64,000 nt of DNA, from contig JAJEKV010000014.1 in NCBI GenBank assembly GCA_021234155.1, positions 3,861,563 to 3,925,562 of the forward strand, in the 5' to 3' direction. Both the position numbers and the translations under genes were made by a program. This document shows, in pieces, positions 11,902 to 24,632 of the stretch; the first letter of the stretch is position 1, and every line of letters begins with the position of its first letter. This DNA comes from Isoetes taiwanensis. Lineage: Eukaryota > Streptophyta > Lycopodiopsida > Isoetales > Isoetaceae. The notes below the pieces were generated by a model, which was not told the DNA's origin, made no database searches, and worked only from the letters and a program-made list of their open reading frames with translations.

Positions 11902-13359
11902 TTGAACATGAGAATGCTGGTTTTTGTTGCTATATATGGCCTTGTGTTGCATTTCCTTTTAAGAAGTTCTATCTTAATGTTGGGTGCTATTAAGAAAGTT
12001 TTAACATCCTGCCAGCTTCTAGCTGGGGTCATGACAAATTGAGGTGGGGAACGTACTCTAAAAAAACAAGTAAGCTCACAAGAACCTCCGATTAATTGTC
12101 CATACAATGAAGTTTTGACATTTCTCATGCAGATTATGTACTTAGGGATGGCTGGGTGTAGCTCGGCTTGCTATGGCATGGATGTGCTTTCTTGCACCCT
12201 GCCCACGGTAGTATGTTACTTCCCATTGATTCAATCCGTTCCACATCCTTGGTGCCAAACAATTCTAACCTCTTGAATCAACTCCTTTTTCCTTTTATGT
12301 TTTAGAATTCCTAATTAACTGGTGCAGCTAAGTGGGTATATATATCAGCAGAAGCAAAGTGTTCGAGACTTGCACTCACCCACCCAATAATGCTATAATG
12401 CCAGGGGTTTGAACCCGAATGTCCGAATGGGGGGGACATCCTAAAAGATCTAATCAATAGGCCACCATCATAATGGACAATAAATGTCAAATCTCAAAAA
12501 CCTTAAACCAAGAAAACATCAAAGGATAGACTCAATTTCGCTTTGGCTTTGACCATTGGCGAGACGAGACGAGAAGGAGGTACAACCCTTTATTTGTGTA
12601 ACATAAGCATGGAAGATCGTATCCCCATTTAAGCAGGGTCTCGGGACCCTGGTGAAGTAATATAAATGAAATAGTTGCCACAAACAATTTAGCAATAATA
12701 TTATACTCACAAATTCAATTCTATGGACAATCTATTACCATTGGAAATAATTCGTGATTTACTTTAGCAGTTAGCCAACGACTTGACCAGTTCAATATAA
12801 CAGTTATTGTATTCAAGGAATTTCATTGTAACAGCATTGACCACAATCCTTGAGATGCACAGATCACTTCATTCTTGGATTTGAGCTTCCATCCAGCACT
12901 TGCTGCACTGAACTAATTACGTAATAATAAATATATATGGTTCAATCTGTCATTTACGGAACCGATGCTTTTGACCTCATGGAAGAGAAAATAAAATGGC
13001 ATTCCTGCAGACCTGTTCCATCTTCCCTTCCACATTAGGGAGGGATATTGAGTCAATTGAAATGATTTGTTTGGGCATTGTATGGGCCAAATACCAAGTT
13101 GTTTGCATAAGCAGCTTAGAATCTTGTTTGGGCACAAGCAGATTTGGACAAGCTTTGGGATTCAACACCTTTTACATATTGCTTCTCAACAGATTACATT
13201 GCCTTCTCAAAAGAGACTATGAAAATAGGATTAGAATACCGGGGCCACAAATCATCGGTTTACAAATTTATGTATTTACGCATGTGCCTAAAACAAATAT
13301 GGGAACAAAACTTTATCAATTGTTGTGTTTGTAAAACATCATGCCATGTCACATTACAA
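11902..13359. other. Intergenic region between convergent genes
   Basis: It should hold the 3' UTRs of the JmjC gene (from the left) and of coatomer epsilon (from the right). GGTTTGAACCC at 12406-12416 resembles a pol III B box and may mark an old SINE, without a clear partner A box. The open frames at 12913-13449 show no recognisable motif, and part of them is antisense to the coatomer last exon. Confidence 0.45.
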
Positions 13360-15114
13360 TCACGCTATTGCCTGCACAGCGCGCTCAAAAGCATCATCAC
13401 CTTTGGCAGCTCGTTCAACAAGCGGATGTGCAGGATGAAGAGACTTTAATTGACTGCTCCAGCAAATGAATAAAAAAAGCACAAGTAAAAGACCACCTCA
13501 CAAAAGAAGCAATCTAAATTAGCATAAGGAAAGAAACTGCTAAGAGACACACCTCATGTATCGAGTTACTGGCTTGCCAAGATGAAGGCAACAGACTACC
13601 AAATTTGCCAGTGTATCTGCATCTTTTGCGTCCTAAAATTGCGTGGCAAAACAGATGTGAATAGGATTTCCAATAGAAACTTAAGATAAGTACTTCAACT
13701 TGCCTTGTTTAAAGCATCAAGAAGCAGCGTCTCTGCATCTTCAAAAAGGCCCATATGCATGTTGGAAACGGCTTTGCCATTCATCAAAGTGACAGTCGAA
13801 CTATATTTGTCCGAAAATTCCTGAAAGATGTAGGATGCTTCTTGAATCTTGGCCCCTCCCTGAAAATATGTGATATAGAGGACTAAATCCCCGTATTAAA
13901 AAAAAAAAAATAGAGGCAAATTCTTGTGTTTAAATTACCACAGCCAAGTTCAACCAAGCATTTGCTAGCTGTGTTAAGGTGTGATCCTCATCGATTTGTT
14001 GCATAACCCTTAGTTGCCTTTCGGCATGGTCTGTTCTATTCATTTTTATGTAGATCTGTACTTTCAAAGCACACCTGTGAGCGGAAGATTAGGATGATTA
14101 GAACCATTTTGGGGTGCAGCAAATAACAAAGATGAGACAAAGTTTCTAAGAACTCAGATTGCTATGAAATTTTAAACTCACACCACGGTGCATCTTTCAA
14201 TCCACAGAAATGAAAAGATAAGGACTGCATTAGATATTACACTCTCCATTCTAGGCTTACTGGCCACATAATTTCATGTATCGCCATGCTGGTGCTATGA
14301 TAGTACTTAACAGTTTGACAAAAAAAGGACTTACAATTGGAACAGAATAAATATAAAAAAATAAGCATCCCTGGGCTTACAATTCAAGTGTGTTCCCTTG
14401 TGTGCATTTCAGAGCTTCATTGTAATCTTGTTCATGTGCATAGATGGTTCCAGCAATCATCAACAAGGTCGGATTATTTGCAGCAACAGAGTCTTGTAAC
14501 CACTCCTTCAAATTAATCAGAGCAGTGTCCTTCACAAAAATGATAAAACGTCAACTTTAATCAAGTTAGGAACAAAATTTTGCTGCTAGCATATTGCAAC
14601 CATAATAATTTTTCATGTGCTTCGCATATGTTACACTTCAAGGATTACACTATTAAAAGTTTCACACTTTTCACCAAGAAATCATACTCAAGCTGTATAA
14701 TATCGTGAAACTATATTCAGATTCGCAAAATATAACCCGAGTCTCAAAGAGATGCAACTACTCACAAAACAATTTTACCTTCAAATGACCACCAGAGAAA
14801 TACATAGCAAGGATCTTCACAGCTTGAAGAGCTGTAGCAGCTGAACTGTTGATTTCGTCCATTACCAGCTGCATTTGTCACGTAAATGGATTTAGGCAAC
14901 ACAAACAAATATTTTCACAGATCCATAGCAGATCTGATGAAATTCTGACCTGGTAGCTACCCAGAGCAATGTAGGATCTGTATACTAGACAGTCACGTTC
15001 GATGATATCCGCTTCCGACAGACCTGAAACATTGCTTTCGTTGATTGCCGCTTGATAGGCCCCCAAATAAAAGTTGTTGCGAAGAGAAAACAGGGGATCT
15101 ACTCCTCCACTCAT
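13360..15114 (-). CDS. COPE: Coatomer subunit epsilon (epsilon-COP)
   Basis: The epsilon subunit of the COPI coat, a helical TPR-like protein that binds alpha-COP and stabilises the coat on Golgi-derived vesicles. Exons from start to stop: 15114-14950, 14868-14779, 14529-14381, 14074-13939, 13859-13704, 13632-13553, 13453-13360, giving 289 aa, close to the usual plant length of about 290. Diagnostic stretches are LRNNFYLGAYQAAIN near the start, LRVMQQIDEDHTLTQLA in the middle, and AFERAVQAIA at the end. All exons join in frame. The intron after exon 5 has a GC-AG boundary (AAG|GCAAGT). No disabling change is seen. The transposon nest begins about 330 bp upstream of the ATG. Confidence 0.93.
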
Positions 15115-15450
15115 CTCTTCACCGGATTTGCTCCTTACCTGCTGCTTCCTCTGGCGCTAAACGGTTCTAGGGTAAAAGTGTTATATTTCTTTAGCAGGCT
15201 TGCCTTACCCGGGGTGCAAGATTTTCTCAAATTCTAAGGTGTCCACGTTGCTTGCCACTCACCTAGTATTGTTCCCAACCATTAATTGGATCTGTAAAAT
15301 TTTGCATCAACGGTCTAAAAAATCAGAAAAGCCCTGAAATTAGCCTCCGGCCTTCTTCGACCATGGCTCTCTAGTATCATTGCACAGTCGATCCAATGTC
15401 TTGTGTTGGCGCAAACTGAGAAGAATGAATTTAGGAATGAGAAACTTAAG
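15115..15450 (-). promoter_or_regulatory. Residual 5' region of coatomer gene
   Basis: Only about 330 bp of original upstream sequence remains between the ATG and the LINE-A insertion, so it should hold the 5' UTR and perhaps the core promoter. The former continuation of this flank now lies beyond 43848. No clear TATA box was identified. Confidence 0.5.
15428..15443. repeat. Left target-site duplication of LINE-A
   Basis: AATTTAGGAATGAGAA here matches AATTTAGGAAGAGAA at 43833-43847 with a single 1-nt gap. The two copies bracket the whole transposon nest, which supports insertion of one LINE that was later expanded by other elements. Confidence 0.55.
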
Positions 15451-17128
15451 CGGAAGGAAGGAAGTATATTTTAACGTCCACGGAGGCCAACTGGCCTATG
15501 AGACGGTCACAATACAATATATCAGAGAGTATCCAAACACAAAAGAAAACCACAGAAGCCCTATACAATGTGTCTCTACCACTGGGACGAAAAAACCCCC
15601 CATGTGGGAGAAAAAACCCTTGTAGTAGGCATTCAAATTCCCTATCTGGGCGCTCAAATTCCCTGTGCTGTGAGGGACTCTCTGACGGTGGAGACTTGCA
15701 TAATGTAGGACGCAAGACGTGCAACCATTGGCGAAGCCAGCAATTAATGAATTGGTATCTCAGAGCATCTGAGATCGGCATGAGCTGCTCGGATGTGTGC
15801 ATACGCCGGACACTCCTATAGAGCATGGTGTTCATCTTCTACTATCTGCATGTGGCAACACTGGCATAGTCCCTCATGCCGGGGGATTCTCTGCCCTCCA
15901 TCCGTACCCCAGCGGCCTGTCTCAATTCTGAGATGGTGGGACCCTGTCCTCATTGCAGCTATGGCTCTCCGTTTCTTGGTAGAGATGTGTGCCTTCAAAT
16001 ATCGGTGTGGGCCATGTTCCAGCGACGGATTAACCTGCTTGTGGTAGTGCTCTGTTTTGGGCTTCGCAAGAGTGAGCACATCTCACAAAGAGGCAGCAAA
16101 GTGCTCATTTAAATGCAGCTCCTAGCTCATGTTCCCCGATATCCGGCATAGCCATAATTTGTTGATAGTCTATGGACCATCTTGCGAACCACCCCTTAGA
16201 ATGCTCCTGCCACACTCTCTTCAATCGTTGTGGCCCTTGTGCCAATAACAGAGCCCGGGAAGGGAGACGTTGTGCATCCATTCTGTCAACCTTATAGAAA
16301 TACGCAAGGTGCCTACGCATAGCAGAATGCTGCAGGAGCCAAAAACCCGTCTCATACAGCAAAATCGGATAAGGCACCGTGTCCCTGACGCCTAGGCTGT
16401 ATGTCAAGAAGGCCTTCTGTACCCTCTCTAGCTTATCCCAGGTGTTCTTGCTAATCGCTGGACCCCAGACCTCTACTCTATACAGTAATACTGGTTCAAC
16501 GAGTGCTCTGAACAGGTGTGCTTTGCGTGCCCAATCGCAGAGATCTATTCTGTAACAGCTATTCTACATTGCATACAGGGCTTTCCATCCCGCGCTGACC
16601 CTTCTTTCTACACAGTCATCCCATAGCATGTTAGCAGAAAAATCGATTCCCAGATACTTAAAGGTCCTTACAACATCCATCCTTTGTCCTCTGTAATAGA
16701 AGTCTGGGATATCATGCTGCACGGACAGGATTGCCAGCAGCTTGGTTTTCTGATGGTTCATGGTCATTCATGTGTCACAGAATCCACTGAGAGCGTCCAA
16801 ATGTTCCTGCATACTCCTAGATATATTGGATAATAAGCCCATATCGTCTGCATAGAGCAACTGTTTTATTGTATATGCCTCTGGCAATTGTGGGCCACCA
16901 CCTCCATGTTCTTGCATCCAGGTCTCCAACTTGTCACTATAGAGTCCAAAAAGCGTTGGAGATAACGGACATCCCTGTTTAACACCTATGGTGCTACTCA
17001 CTCGGTGATCTGACGCAGGCAAAGTGGCATATATTCCGTCGTAGAGCCTGTAGATGGCATTTTGCAACTCCCGTGGGACATGTAGCTCCTGCAAGCGCTG
17101 CCACAACAGGTCTCGAGGGACCGTATCA
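15451..17128 (-). mobile_element. LINE-A segment 1: RT core to 3' tail
   Basis: This is the 3' half of LINE-A. In element order it starts at the codons for TVPRDLLWQRLQ (17128), then LYDGIYATL, GVKQGCPLSPTLFG and the catalytic YADD (16843-16854). The KYLGIDF block, a region with KGWFARWSIDYQQ, the Cys/His domain ending QCCHMQIVEDEHHAL (near 15816) and a 3' UTR follow. The (TTCC)n tail is at 15452-15464. Stops and frameshifts interrupt it. The other LINE-A pieces are at 30502-30759, 30997-32042 and 42876-43832. Confidence 0.85.
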
Positions 17129-18779
17129 TGTGACGTCCCCTACTCGCATACGGTGCACTCACCGTACACAAACAGGAGTTCTTCCCCCATACCAGCTCCA
17201 TGCCGATACAGGGCCCTTCACATAACACTGCAACCGTGACGGGTTCCAGTGGGAAGAGTGAAAGGGTCATTGTACCCCGTCTCCCTCAGGGCCTACCTAG
17301 CTGCGGAAGCGTAAACATACATGTCAGTAGCACATACATCAACATCATATGACCATCACGAAGGATGGTCCTCCACATATCTGCATAGGCAAAGATCAGC
17401 ACATCACATAGGAAATCCTACCCAAGGATCGGACTTCGGGGGATGGCCCGGCGGCTTGGTCTCGAGTTCATTGCGCATGCGAATTCATGGCAATGGATTT
17501 GGGCGGCATATGAACATGGCTTAAGGTTGTCCACTCCATCCGCCCCTCACATGCGCACTTTGCGGAGGGTCTCGAAAAGTGTCGGGGCTGGATCGTAGCC
17601 CGCCGGATGCATAGCCAAGAGGGCTACTCACGGGCTCATCTTCCCGTTCCGATGGGGCAGGTAGGGATCACTCCCTCCGAGATCTACATCTTGACTCAAG
17701 GTGGCTAGAGGGCCACCGCCCGTGTTCGGCCAACCCACCGGAAGGTGAACACCACCCCACGGGTGTCGAGCCCATGCCTTGCCCGCACGCAGTGGCAAGC
17801 CATTGGAACTAGCCACAATGGTTCCAGGTAGGCCTTACACACCAGAGGAACCGTTCATGAGTCAGGACATGAACCTCCTTTTCAGCCAGTCTGGCCCCTT
17901 CACCCACATCCCTAGTGGCTCTTGCGCCTGGGCGAATCTGATGTGCTAGAGAGGCTACTCTAGGAGCATCAACTACAACGCTTTTAGGTCTCTACCCCCT
18001 TCCCAATACAAGGAGTTCATAGAGATACATCATTCATATACATCACAGAAGAACTAAAGAACAAGATCTAACCTACAACATAGAGTTAGGTTCTTTAGTT
18101 AGAATCTGCTATCTAGAGATCTGGATGGTCATTCTAATAGGCTAAACCTACTGATTCAATGACTAAAATAGGGTTTAGACTATCTAATTGGCCAAATACC
18201 TGATCCTTTAGGGGCTCCCCCTGACCTGAGCTCGACCATCCTGGCAAACGCTTCAATCTAGAGAAACTAAGGATGCAACTCTCCTAGTCCGAAGTTCGAT
18301 GCGGTTTTGGTGAGGCTGACCAAAACAGAGTCCCCAAAACCCTAAAATCGAAAATTGGGCTAGTTAGGGTTTCCTACCCTATATAGACAAGGGAGTTGGC
18401 TAGGGTTTCCAATTATCCCCTTTTGGCATGTGGGATAATTGGAAATGGGCCCACTTGCCTTTAAGGGCTAGGTGGCCAAATGTGCACACATGGAAATGTG
18501 TGCCCACATTAATATGTACATTGGAAAATGTGCACATTAATTGCACCTATGGGTGTGGCCCACTTGGCATGAAGTGTCCACTTGGAAATGTGTGCCCACA
18601 TTAATGTGTACATTGGAAAATGTGCACATTAATAGTTGCACATATTTCTGGCAAGTTGCCCCCTAGGGCTACTCACCTGGCTACACGCTAAGCGTTACCG
18701 TCACCGGAGGGGCGGTAATGCGGCGTGGGCAAGATGCGGTATACGTCCCCGGGGCGGTATCTTTGCTTTGAACGTCACA
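17129..18779 (-). repeat. Gypsy-1 3' LTR
   Basis: It is 1651 bp, begins TGTGACGTCCCC on the plus strand and ends AACGTCACA at 18779, and is collinear with 28825-30496. Inside lie two copies of an approximately 50-bp block with GTGTGCCCACATTAAT and TGGAAAATGTGCACATTAAT. A CTATATAG box near 18370 with an adjacent AAACCCTA telo-box on the minus strand is a candidate core promoter. Confidence 0.9.
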
Positions 18780-18792
18780 TTCTCCCCACCTT
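18780..18792 (-). promoter_or_regulatory. Gypsy-1 polypurine tract
   Basis: On the minus strand AAGGTGGGGAGAA directly precedes the TGTGACG start of the 3' LTR, the place of plus-strand DNA priming. A GGACAGCAT box lies just before it and is shared with gypsy-2 and gypsy-3. A second near-copy of the tract occurs about 40 bp further upstream. Confidence 0.75.
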
Positions 18793-19629
18793 GAAATGAT
18801 GCTGTCCGCAGCATCGTGGTTCTCCCCACCTTGGAATCTTCCTAACCTGCAATCAACCTGATGCATACGATATACTACTATAATACTTACACATTTATTA
18901 CGATTACCTTAAGGTAATATTTTCATGACATTATCACATTGTTGTATTATACCATAACTTATCAATTCACAACATTACTAACAGATTACTCCAAGATTCA
19001 CTTAACATTACAATTAAGTTCATCAAAATTTAGAATTAACGTCCGAGGTACTCTTCATTCCTTGCAACACATTCCAACAAAATTTGTGTTGCAAGTCTTC
19101 GTAGCCCGACCTCCTTGCCCTCCGGAGCGCTCTACTGGCCTGCAGGTCGACACTACGTTAGTACCATTTAATTATTAAATAAAATTTTGGTTATATGGTG
19201 ACCACCCCACCTATCTACATGGATGCATGGCTAATCTCCCGTAGGAAGAGGGTGAATCTTCCATTATGGCATGAGACGGCCCTATATGCCTATATGCGCT
19301 CATGCCTACACCTCTAGTTGCCCAAATGGGAGGATATCCTTCTCGCGTGGGGGCTGAAGGATAGATTCCTCCTATCAAAGCATATATGGGGCTAAAGGTG
19401 CTTTCCCTATCAATGCATTCCTTCATGACCTCCTTTCTCTCGAGGTCGCCTCTACTTAGGTGGGACGTAGTAGACTTTCTAATCTACCTTTCCACTCTCC
19501 CAAAGCGAAACACGGTCATGCCTACATTGACATTACACCACGCCCTAGAGATCACCGTAGTGGTCCCATCATCGGTAACAACGCATGCGACCCATACTAA
19601 GCATAGGTTGCATGCGTAGATTAATCTTA
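18793..19629 (-). other. Gypsy-1 3' untranslated spacer
   Basis: Non-coding internal sequence between the end of the chromodomain frame and the polypurine tract. No gene is recognised. Confidence 0.5.
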
Positions 19630-20960
19630 CTACACAAAAATTAACCTACACAAATCGACATGCACGAGCCGATTTCTTGAGATGACCTTGCCGTCCCATT
19701 GCTCCATAAACTGTGGATACTGCTTTACTAAATCTTTCTTAAGTACCCACGTCGCGTCTTCCAGCGGTAAGTGTTTCCACTTGACCAAATACTGGAGGAA
19801 TTCTGATCTCCTCGTTTTCTTGAAAGCTTTATCAAGAATCAATTCTGGAACTATCTCCAGCTGCTCCTCCATCATTTCCAACAACGTTGGCGAATCCAAG
19901 ACTTCGTCTGGATTTGGAGTATGCTTCTTCAACAAACTCACGTGGAAGACCTTATGAATCTTTAGGTGTGCTGGCAAATCTAGCTTGTAGGATTGATTAC
20001 CTACTCTCTTGACTATTACGAAAGGTCCGCCCACCTTGGAGCAAGCTTCTTGCAATTGCCGATCCCGAGCCACTGCTTCACCTTGATCTTGAGCCAAACA
20101 TCATCTCCAACTTTGAACTCTCTTCGTTCGATGCTTGTCGGCGATACTCTTACGACGACTTCTTCTTTGCTAGCGGATAACCTCGAACTTCTTCCACGAA
20201 GCTGCCGCATATCGGCCAACATCTGCTGCGAAACTTCCACTTTTGACACGGGGTTGTGCCAAGTATCCGAGTTAGGCAATCGATAGCTGTAATTGATCAT
20301 AAACGGCGACATTTGGGCTGATTCACGCTTGGTGCTATTGTATGCAAACTCCACCAAGTGAATAAATTCTTCCCACATACTTTGCTTATTCCGGACATAG
20401 TTTTGTAGCATGTCCTCTAAAATCCTGTTGGTCCGCTCCCCGTCGGCCCATCCGTCGAGGGATGATATGCCGTGCTCATGGATAGCTTCGTGCGGATTGT
20501 CGCAAAAGAGGTCTTGCCAAAAGGCTCATGAACTTCGGATCCACGTTGGGAGATGATCTCCCTTGGCATGCCATGAAGCCCGAGATCTCTTTGGTGAAGA
20601 GCTTTCTTTGTATCCATAGCTGTATCTGTGGTCCCGCAAGGCACAAAATGTGCCATCTTAGACAACTTGTCGACCACTACCATCAAGGCATCCTTCCCTC
20701 TTCTTTGTCCTTGGGAGTCCTGTGATGAAGTCCATCTTGATTACCTCCCCACTTAGCGTTTGGCACCGCTAATGGCTCTAATGCCCACGAATTGAAGCTC
20801 CGCCGTCTGGCGGCATAAATGACATTCCTTGATGTAGCGAGCTATTTGCTTCTTCATTCCTGGCCAATAATAGCTGCTTCGCAGACCTTGAAATATGTTT
20901 TCATGAATCCCGCATGGCCGCTATTGGGCTTTTTGTGCGTGTCATGGAGGATTAACTTCC
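19630..20960 (-). pseudogene. Gypsy-1 integrase and chromodomain, decayed
   Basis: This continues pol after a stop at 20961. Frames at 20686-20417, 20411-20016 and 20097-19630 give the integrase core, the GPF/FVIVKRVG-type C-terminal region and a chromodomain. The chromodomain holds LQYLVKWKHLPLEDATW near 19750-19810, with the aromatic residues of the methyl-lysine cage partly kept. In the integrase core the usual second Asp (SDRDPKF in gypsy-2) is changed to SQRGSEV, so catalysis is lost even without the frame breaks. Chromodomains at this position define chromoviruses and are thought to direct integration to chromatin carrying methylated H3. Confidence 0.85.
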
Positions 20961-23360
20961 TTACACCGATGATTCGCACGCGCACAACTTGTTCTTATGG
21001 TATAACAGGTTGCCTTCCTTCTTATAATGCTTGAAGGCCTCCCGCTCTTTATCTGTTCTAGCCTCCTTAGAAAGGCTTGCCCATACTTCCCTGAAATCCA
21101 CATCCGTTGGCAAGGACTCTTCAATCCTCTTACCAAAATCGCTGGATATCGTCGAAATTGCGTTGCAATGCACTCTAGTTGTCAGGGGATGCCTTGAAAG
21201 CGCATCCGCTACCACATTGAGCTTCCCTGGCTTGTAGACTATATCAAAGTCGTACTCTTCAAGGAACTCCATCCACCTTCTCTGCCTCAGGTTGAGGTGT
21301 GGTTGCGTGAATACATATTGGAGGCTCTGGTGGTCTGTATCCAACTGGAACTTCCTTCCCAAAAGGTAGTGCCTCCATATTCTTAATGCCCTGACAACTG
21401 CAAGCAATTCCTGATCGTGCGTGGGGTAGCGCGTCTCGGCGTCGTTCATCTTCCTGGAATCATACGCTACCACACGCTCTTCTTGCATAAGCACTGCACC
21501 TGTAGCTATCTTACTCGCGTCTGTTGCTACAAGCTTATCTTTCTCCGGGTCCGGCAAGGTCAAGACAGGGGCTGTCGTCAGAGCTTCTTTCAACAATTCA
21601 AACCCCTTTTGGGCTTTCTTGTGCCAATGCTCTACCCAATCTTTCACCTTCTCCGCCCGCGTCAAGTCTGTTAGCGGGGCTGCTATCTTGGCAAAGTTCT
21701 TTACGAACTTCCTGTAGTACCCTGCTAGGCCGAGGAAACTTCTGACTTCATGCACATTCTTCGGCGCCGGCCACTGAATCACTGCTTCAATCTTGGCGGG
21801 GTCCGTTGAGATGCCTTCTGCCGAGATCACATGACCAAGATATTCCACCTTCTCTGTTGCGAAGTGGCACTTCGACAACTTGGCGTACAACTGGTGCCTC
21901 TTCAACTTCTCTAGCACTCTTCTCAAGTGTTGTACGTGCTCTTCAAGGGATCTGCTATACACCAAAATGTCATCAAAGAAAACAATCACAAAGGTGTCCA
22001 GGAACTCCCTGAAGATATCGTTCATGAGCCTCATGAACGTTGCGGGGGCATTTGATAAGCCGAAAGGCATTACCGTGAACTCATAATGCCCATACCGCGT
22101 TCTGAAGGCGGTCTTATGAATATCTTCTTCATTTATCCTGATCTGATGATAACCTGACCTTAAGTCGATTTTGGAGAAGATCTTTGCACCTTGAAGCTGA
22201 TCCATCAAGTCGTCTGATCTTGGAAGCGCATATTTGTTCTTAATGGTGTGCTTGTTCAACTGCCTATAGTCTATGCACATCCTTAGACTACCATCCTTCT
22301 TCTTAACAAAGAGAATGGGCGCTCCAAATGGCGAAACACTAGGTCTAATAAAACCTAGGTCAAGCAGCTCCTGCAACTGCTTCTTTAGCTCCGACAATTC
22401 CTGCGTTGTCATTCTATATGGAGCCTTGCTCGTTGGCTTTGTTCCTGGCTCGAGTGCAATCTCGCACTCAACTCCCCTGTATGGAGGGAGCTGCTTGATC
22501 TCATCTGGAAAGAGATCATGGAATTCCGTGATCAGCTTAGCTACTTGCTTCGGCAACTTGCTGAGCACCTTGTCTTCTTTGCTTTCTTCCGATTCAGGCT
22601 CGCTAATCTCAAGCTTGAAGATGTATGCCACCTGCTCGCTCTTGATGCACTTGAACAGCCGTTTAGAAGACATACACTGCATGATGGGAACAACTTCCTT
22701 ACCTGTTATCTCAATGATCTTGCCGTCGGGCGTTGGGAAGGTCACTTTCCGCTTTCCACAGTCGATAATGGCCCCTGCTGGCCCAAGGTACTCCATTCCT
22801 ATGATCAAGTCGTACTTGCCAATGCCCATTACTTCTGCCCCCATCTGGATATTAATCCCTGGCAAGTCGATGTCGAAGTTAATTCTCTTGCCCGCCGTCT
22901 GCCTTACTGCACCACTTGCTAAGACAACGGGTCTTGGCTTTGACTTTAGCGGCTTCAACTTCAACATTTGAACCATTCTGGGGGATGCAAAGTTATGGCT
23001 GCTTCCTGAGTCTATCAAGACTATGAAGGACTTGGCCTTGGCCTTCCCTACTGTGGAAATTACCTTATACTGGCTCTCTGCTTGCTCTGTATCTATTGCG
23101 GCAAAGATATGACACTCACCCTGAATGTAGTCGCGGGCCTCTTCGCCGTCGTCGTCGGACAGGGCATCCCAATCTCCCAACTCCGCTAGAGCTGCACTCA
23201 TGACGTAGGGGCGGTTCTTCGTCCTATGGCTTGGCTGGAAGCACACGGAAACCGCAGTTGCTTTTCTATGCATTCTGCCTCTTTTCCTTGGGCATTGCAC
23301 GCAAAAGGATCGCCTTTGCTTTGGAGTAGTTTGACCCCTCACAGCGTCCTTGAAGGACAC
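20961..23360 (-). CDS. Gypsy-1 Pol: protease, RT, RNase H
   Basis: An uninterrupted 799-codon frame. From the N-terminus it holds a basic Cys-containing region, an aspartic protease with [12 protein letters not shown] (about 22990-23020), a reverse transcriptase with [19 protein letters not shown] and the catalytic FFDD (codons 21969-21980), then RNase H with [12 protein letters not shown] and [12 protein letters not shown]. The frame ends in the integrase N-terminal region at CACESSV. Domain order and motifs are those of Ty3/gypsy Pol. It keeps the longest open frame in the window, so these enzymes decayed later than the integrase part. Confidence 0.92.
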   Translation of the reverse strand: MSFKDAVRGQTTPKQRRSFCVQCPRKRGRMHRKATAVSVCFQPSHRTKNRPYVMSAALAELGDWDALSDDDGEEARDYIQGECHIFAAIDTEQAESQYKVISTVGKAKAKSFIVLIDSGSSHNFASPRMVQMLKLKPLKSKPRPVVLASGAVRQTAGKRINFDIDLPGINIQMGAEVMGIGKYDLIIGMEYLGPAGAIIDCGKRKVTFPTPDGKIIEITGKEVVPIMQCMSSKRLFKCIKSEQVAYIFKLEISEPESEESKEDKVLSKLPKQVAKLITEFHDLFPDEIKQLPPYRGVECEIALEPGTKPTSKAPYRMTTQELSELKKQLQELLDLGFIRPSVSPFGAPILFVKKKDGSLRMCIDYRQLNKHTIKNKYALPRSDDLMDQLQGAKIFSKIDLRSGYHQIRINEEDIHKTAFRTRYGHYEFTVMPFGLSNAPATFMRLMNDIFREFLDTFVIVFFDDILVYSRSLEEHVQHLRRVLEKLKRHQLYAKLSKCHFATEKVEYLGHVISAEGISTDPAKIEAVIQWPAPKNVHEVRSFLGLAGYYRKFVKNFAKIAAPLTDLTRAEKVKDWVEHWHKKAQKGFELLKEALTTAPVLTLPDPEKDKLVATDASKIATGAVLMQEERVVAYDSRKMNDAETRYPTHDQELLAVVRALRIWRHYLLGRKFQLDTDHQSLQYVFTQPHLNLRQRRWMEFLEEYDFDIVYKPGKLNVVADALSRHPLTTRVHCNAISTISSDFGKRIEESLPTDVDFREVWASLSKEARTDKEREAFKHYKKEGNLLYHKNKLCACESSV

Positions 23361-23604
23361 CTGCTTCTTCTCCTGGCTTTGTTTCCCACGGTTCCCACCA
23401 TATGGGGTTCTAGCTGGACTGGGTATTGGCTGCCACAGGGGCTATAGCTTCCTGTCGCCTTGCCTTTATCCTCGGAAATCTTTGCTGCCGCCCGCTATTA
23501 GGAGGTCCCGACCCACCGCAAGCTTATAGCCTTGGATTAAAACCCGATCTTGTCCCTAGGGTTTATTGCCCTCACAAGCTTGCGGATCTCCTCATTCAGC
23601 CCCC

Positions 23605-24467
23605 TCAATATAGCTTTCTCGCATGCTTCTCTCCCAACTTCGGCACATCTGACCTTAGCCTCATGAATTCCTCGTATATTTCTGAACTGATTTGTTGCCT
23701 TTCTTTGTAACACATAAAAGCTGGCGCATCATCTTTGGACTTATGTTCCCTCGGAACGTAATGGCGCTTGAAGGCTTTAGCAAACTTTCTGAACTTACAA
23801 GCATCCCTGCTTAAGCCGTGTGCCTTTGCATAACCCTTCCACCAAATCCGTGCGGCTCCTTTCAAGTTGGCTGTTGCAACTCTGCCTTTGTCTTTATCTT
23901 TCATGCTATAAAGCGTTTAGTACTTTCGCTCATTTCGTCCGACCATGCCTCTGCTTCCAATCCTGACCTGTTCTCCCCTGAGAACTGTTCCAGTTTCCGG
24001 GCCTTCCATACATTGCCCAGTGCGGAATCTACCTTCTTCTGGTAGTCAGAGGCCCTGGTGTCTCTTTGTCGTCCATCTGGGGTGTTCCTCTGCCTTCCAT
24101 CTGTTCGTTCCTGAGCCTGTTCTTCCTCTTCCTCGGAGTCGGAATCTGAGTCTGAGCTTGAGTCGGAAGATTCCGGGCTGGAGGATCTCCTTCTCTTGCT
24201 CCTCTTCTTGTCTTTTCCTGCCCTCCGAGCTGATGCTTGCGGCAACTGAGCGTTGCCCACCGAGCCCACTCCTGCTTGTGCGGAGAGTAATGCCTTTATC
24301 TGCTCCAGGTCCGTCCTCATCTGGGCTATCTCCTCCTCTGGGGTCATGGGTTCCATATCCTCAAATAGGTTCCTTGCCGGGGGTGGTCTGGGTGGGGTTT
24401 GCTCTTCTATAAGATCTCGCAGTTGTCGTTCCCCTGCGTTTAGGCCTCTAGCTGCATGCACAAGCAA
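23605..24467 (-). pseudogene. Gypsy-1 Gag, two overlapping frames
   Basis: Frame one (24467-23901) has a Pro-rich segment, a possible coiled coil (EEEIAQMRTDLEQIKALL), a basic KKRSKRRR run and a long Ser/Asp/Glu tract. Frame two (23904-23605) continues with AARIWWKGYAKAHG and FKRHYVPREHKSK, which match the retrotransposon Gag capsid domain. A frameshift at about 23903 joins them. There is no in-frame ATG after the upstream stop, so the true start is lost or was supplied by splicing. A CCHC knuckle is not clear. Confidence 0.75.
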
Positions 24468-24632
24468 TTCATGGTTATATGATTAGTTCCTTTGTTCTCT
24501 TGCATTGATTATGCTTGTTGGTATAATTGTGGGGTAAAATACATCACAAAACATTTAAAGTGCCATAGGATTTATATTCATATATCATATAATATTTTAG
24601 ATACAAAAAAGCCTCCGGGATCAAGAGTCTGA

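Noticed and set aside
22273-22971. Plus-strand open frame of 232 codons
   Set aside because: Antisense to the intact gypsy-1 Pol frame, with composition typical of a shadow frame.
20961-23360. Endogenous pararetrovirus (caulimovirus) origin of the RT
   Set aside because: LTRs, a tRNA-iMet primer site, integrase and a chromodomain show a Ty3/gypsy chromovirus.
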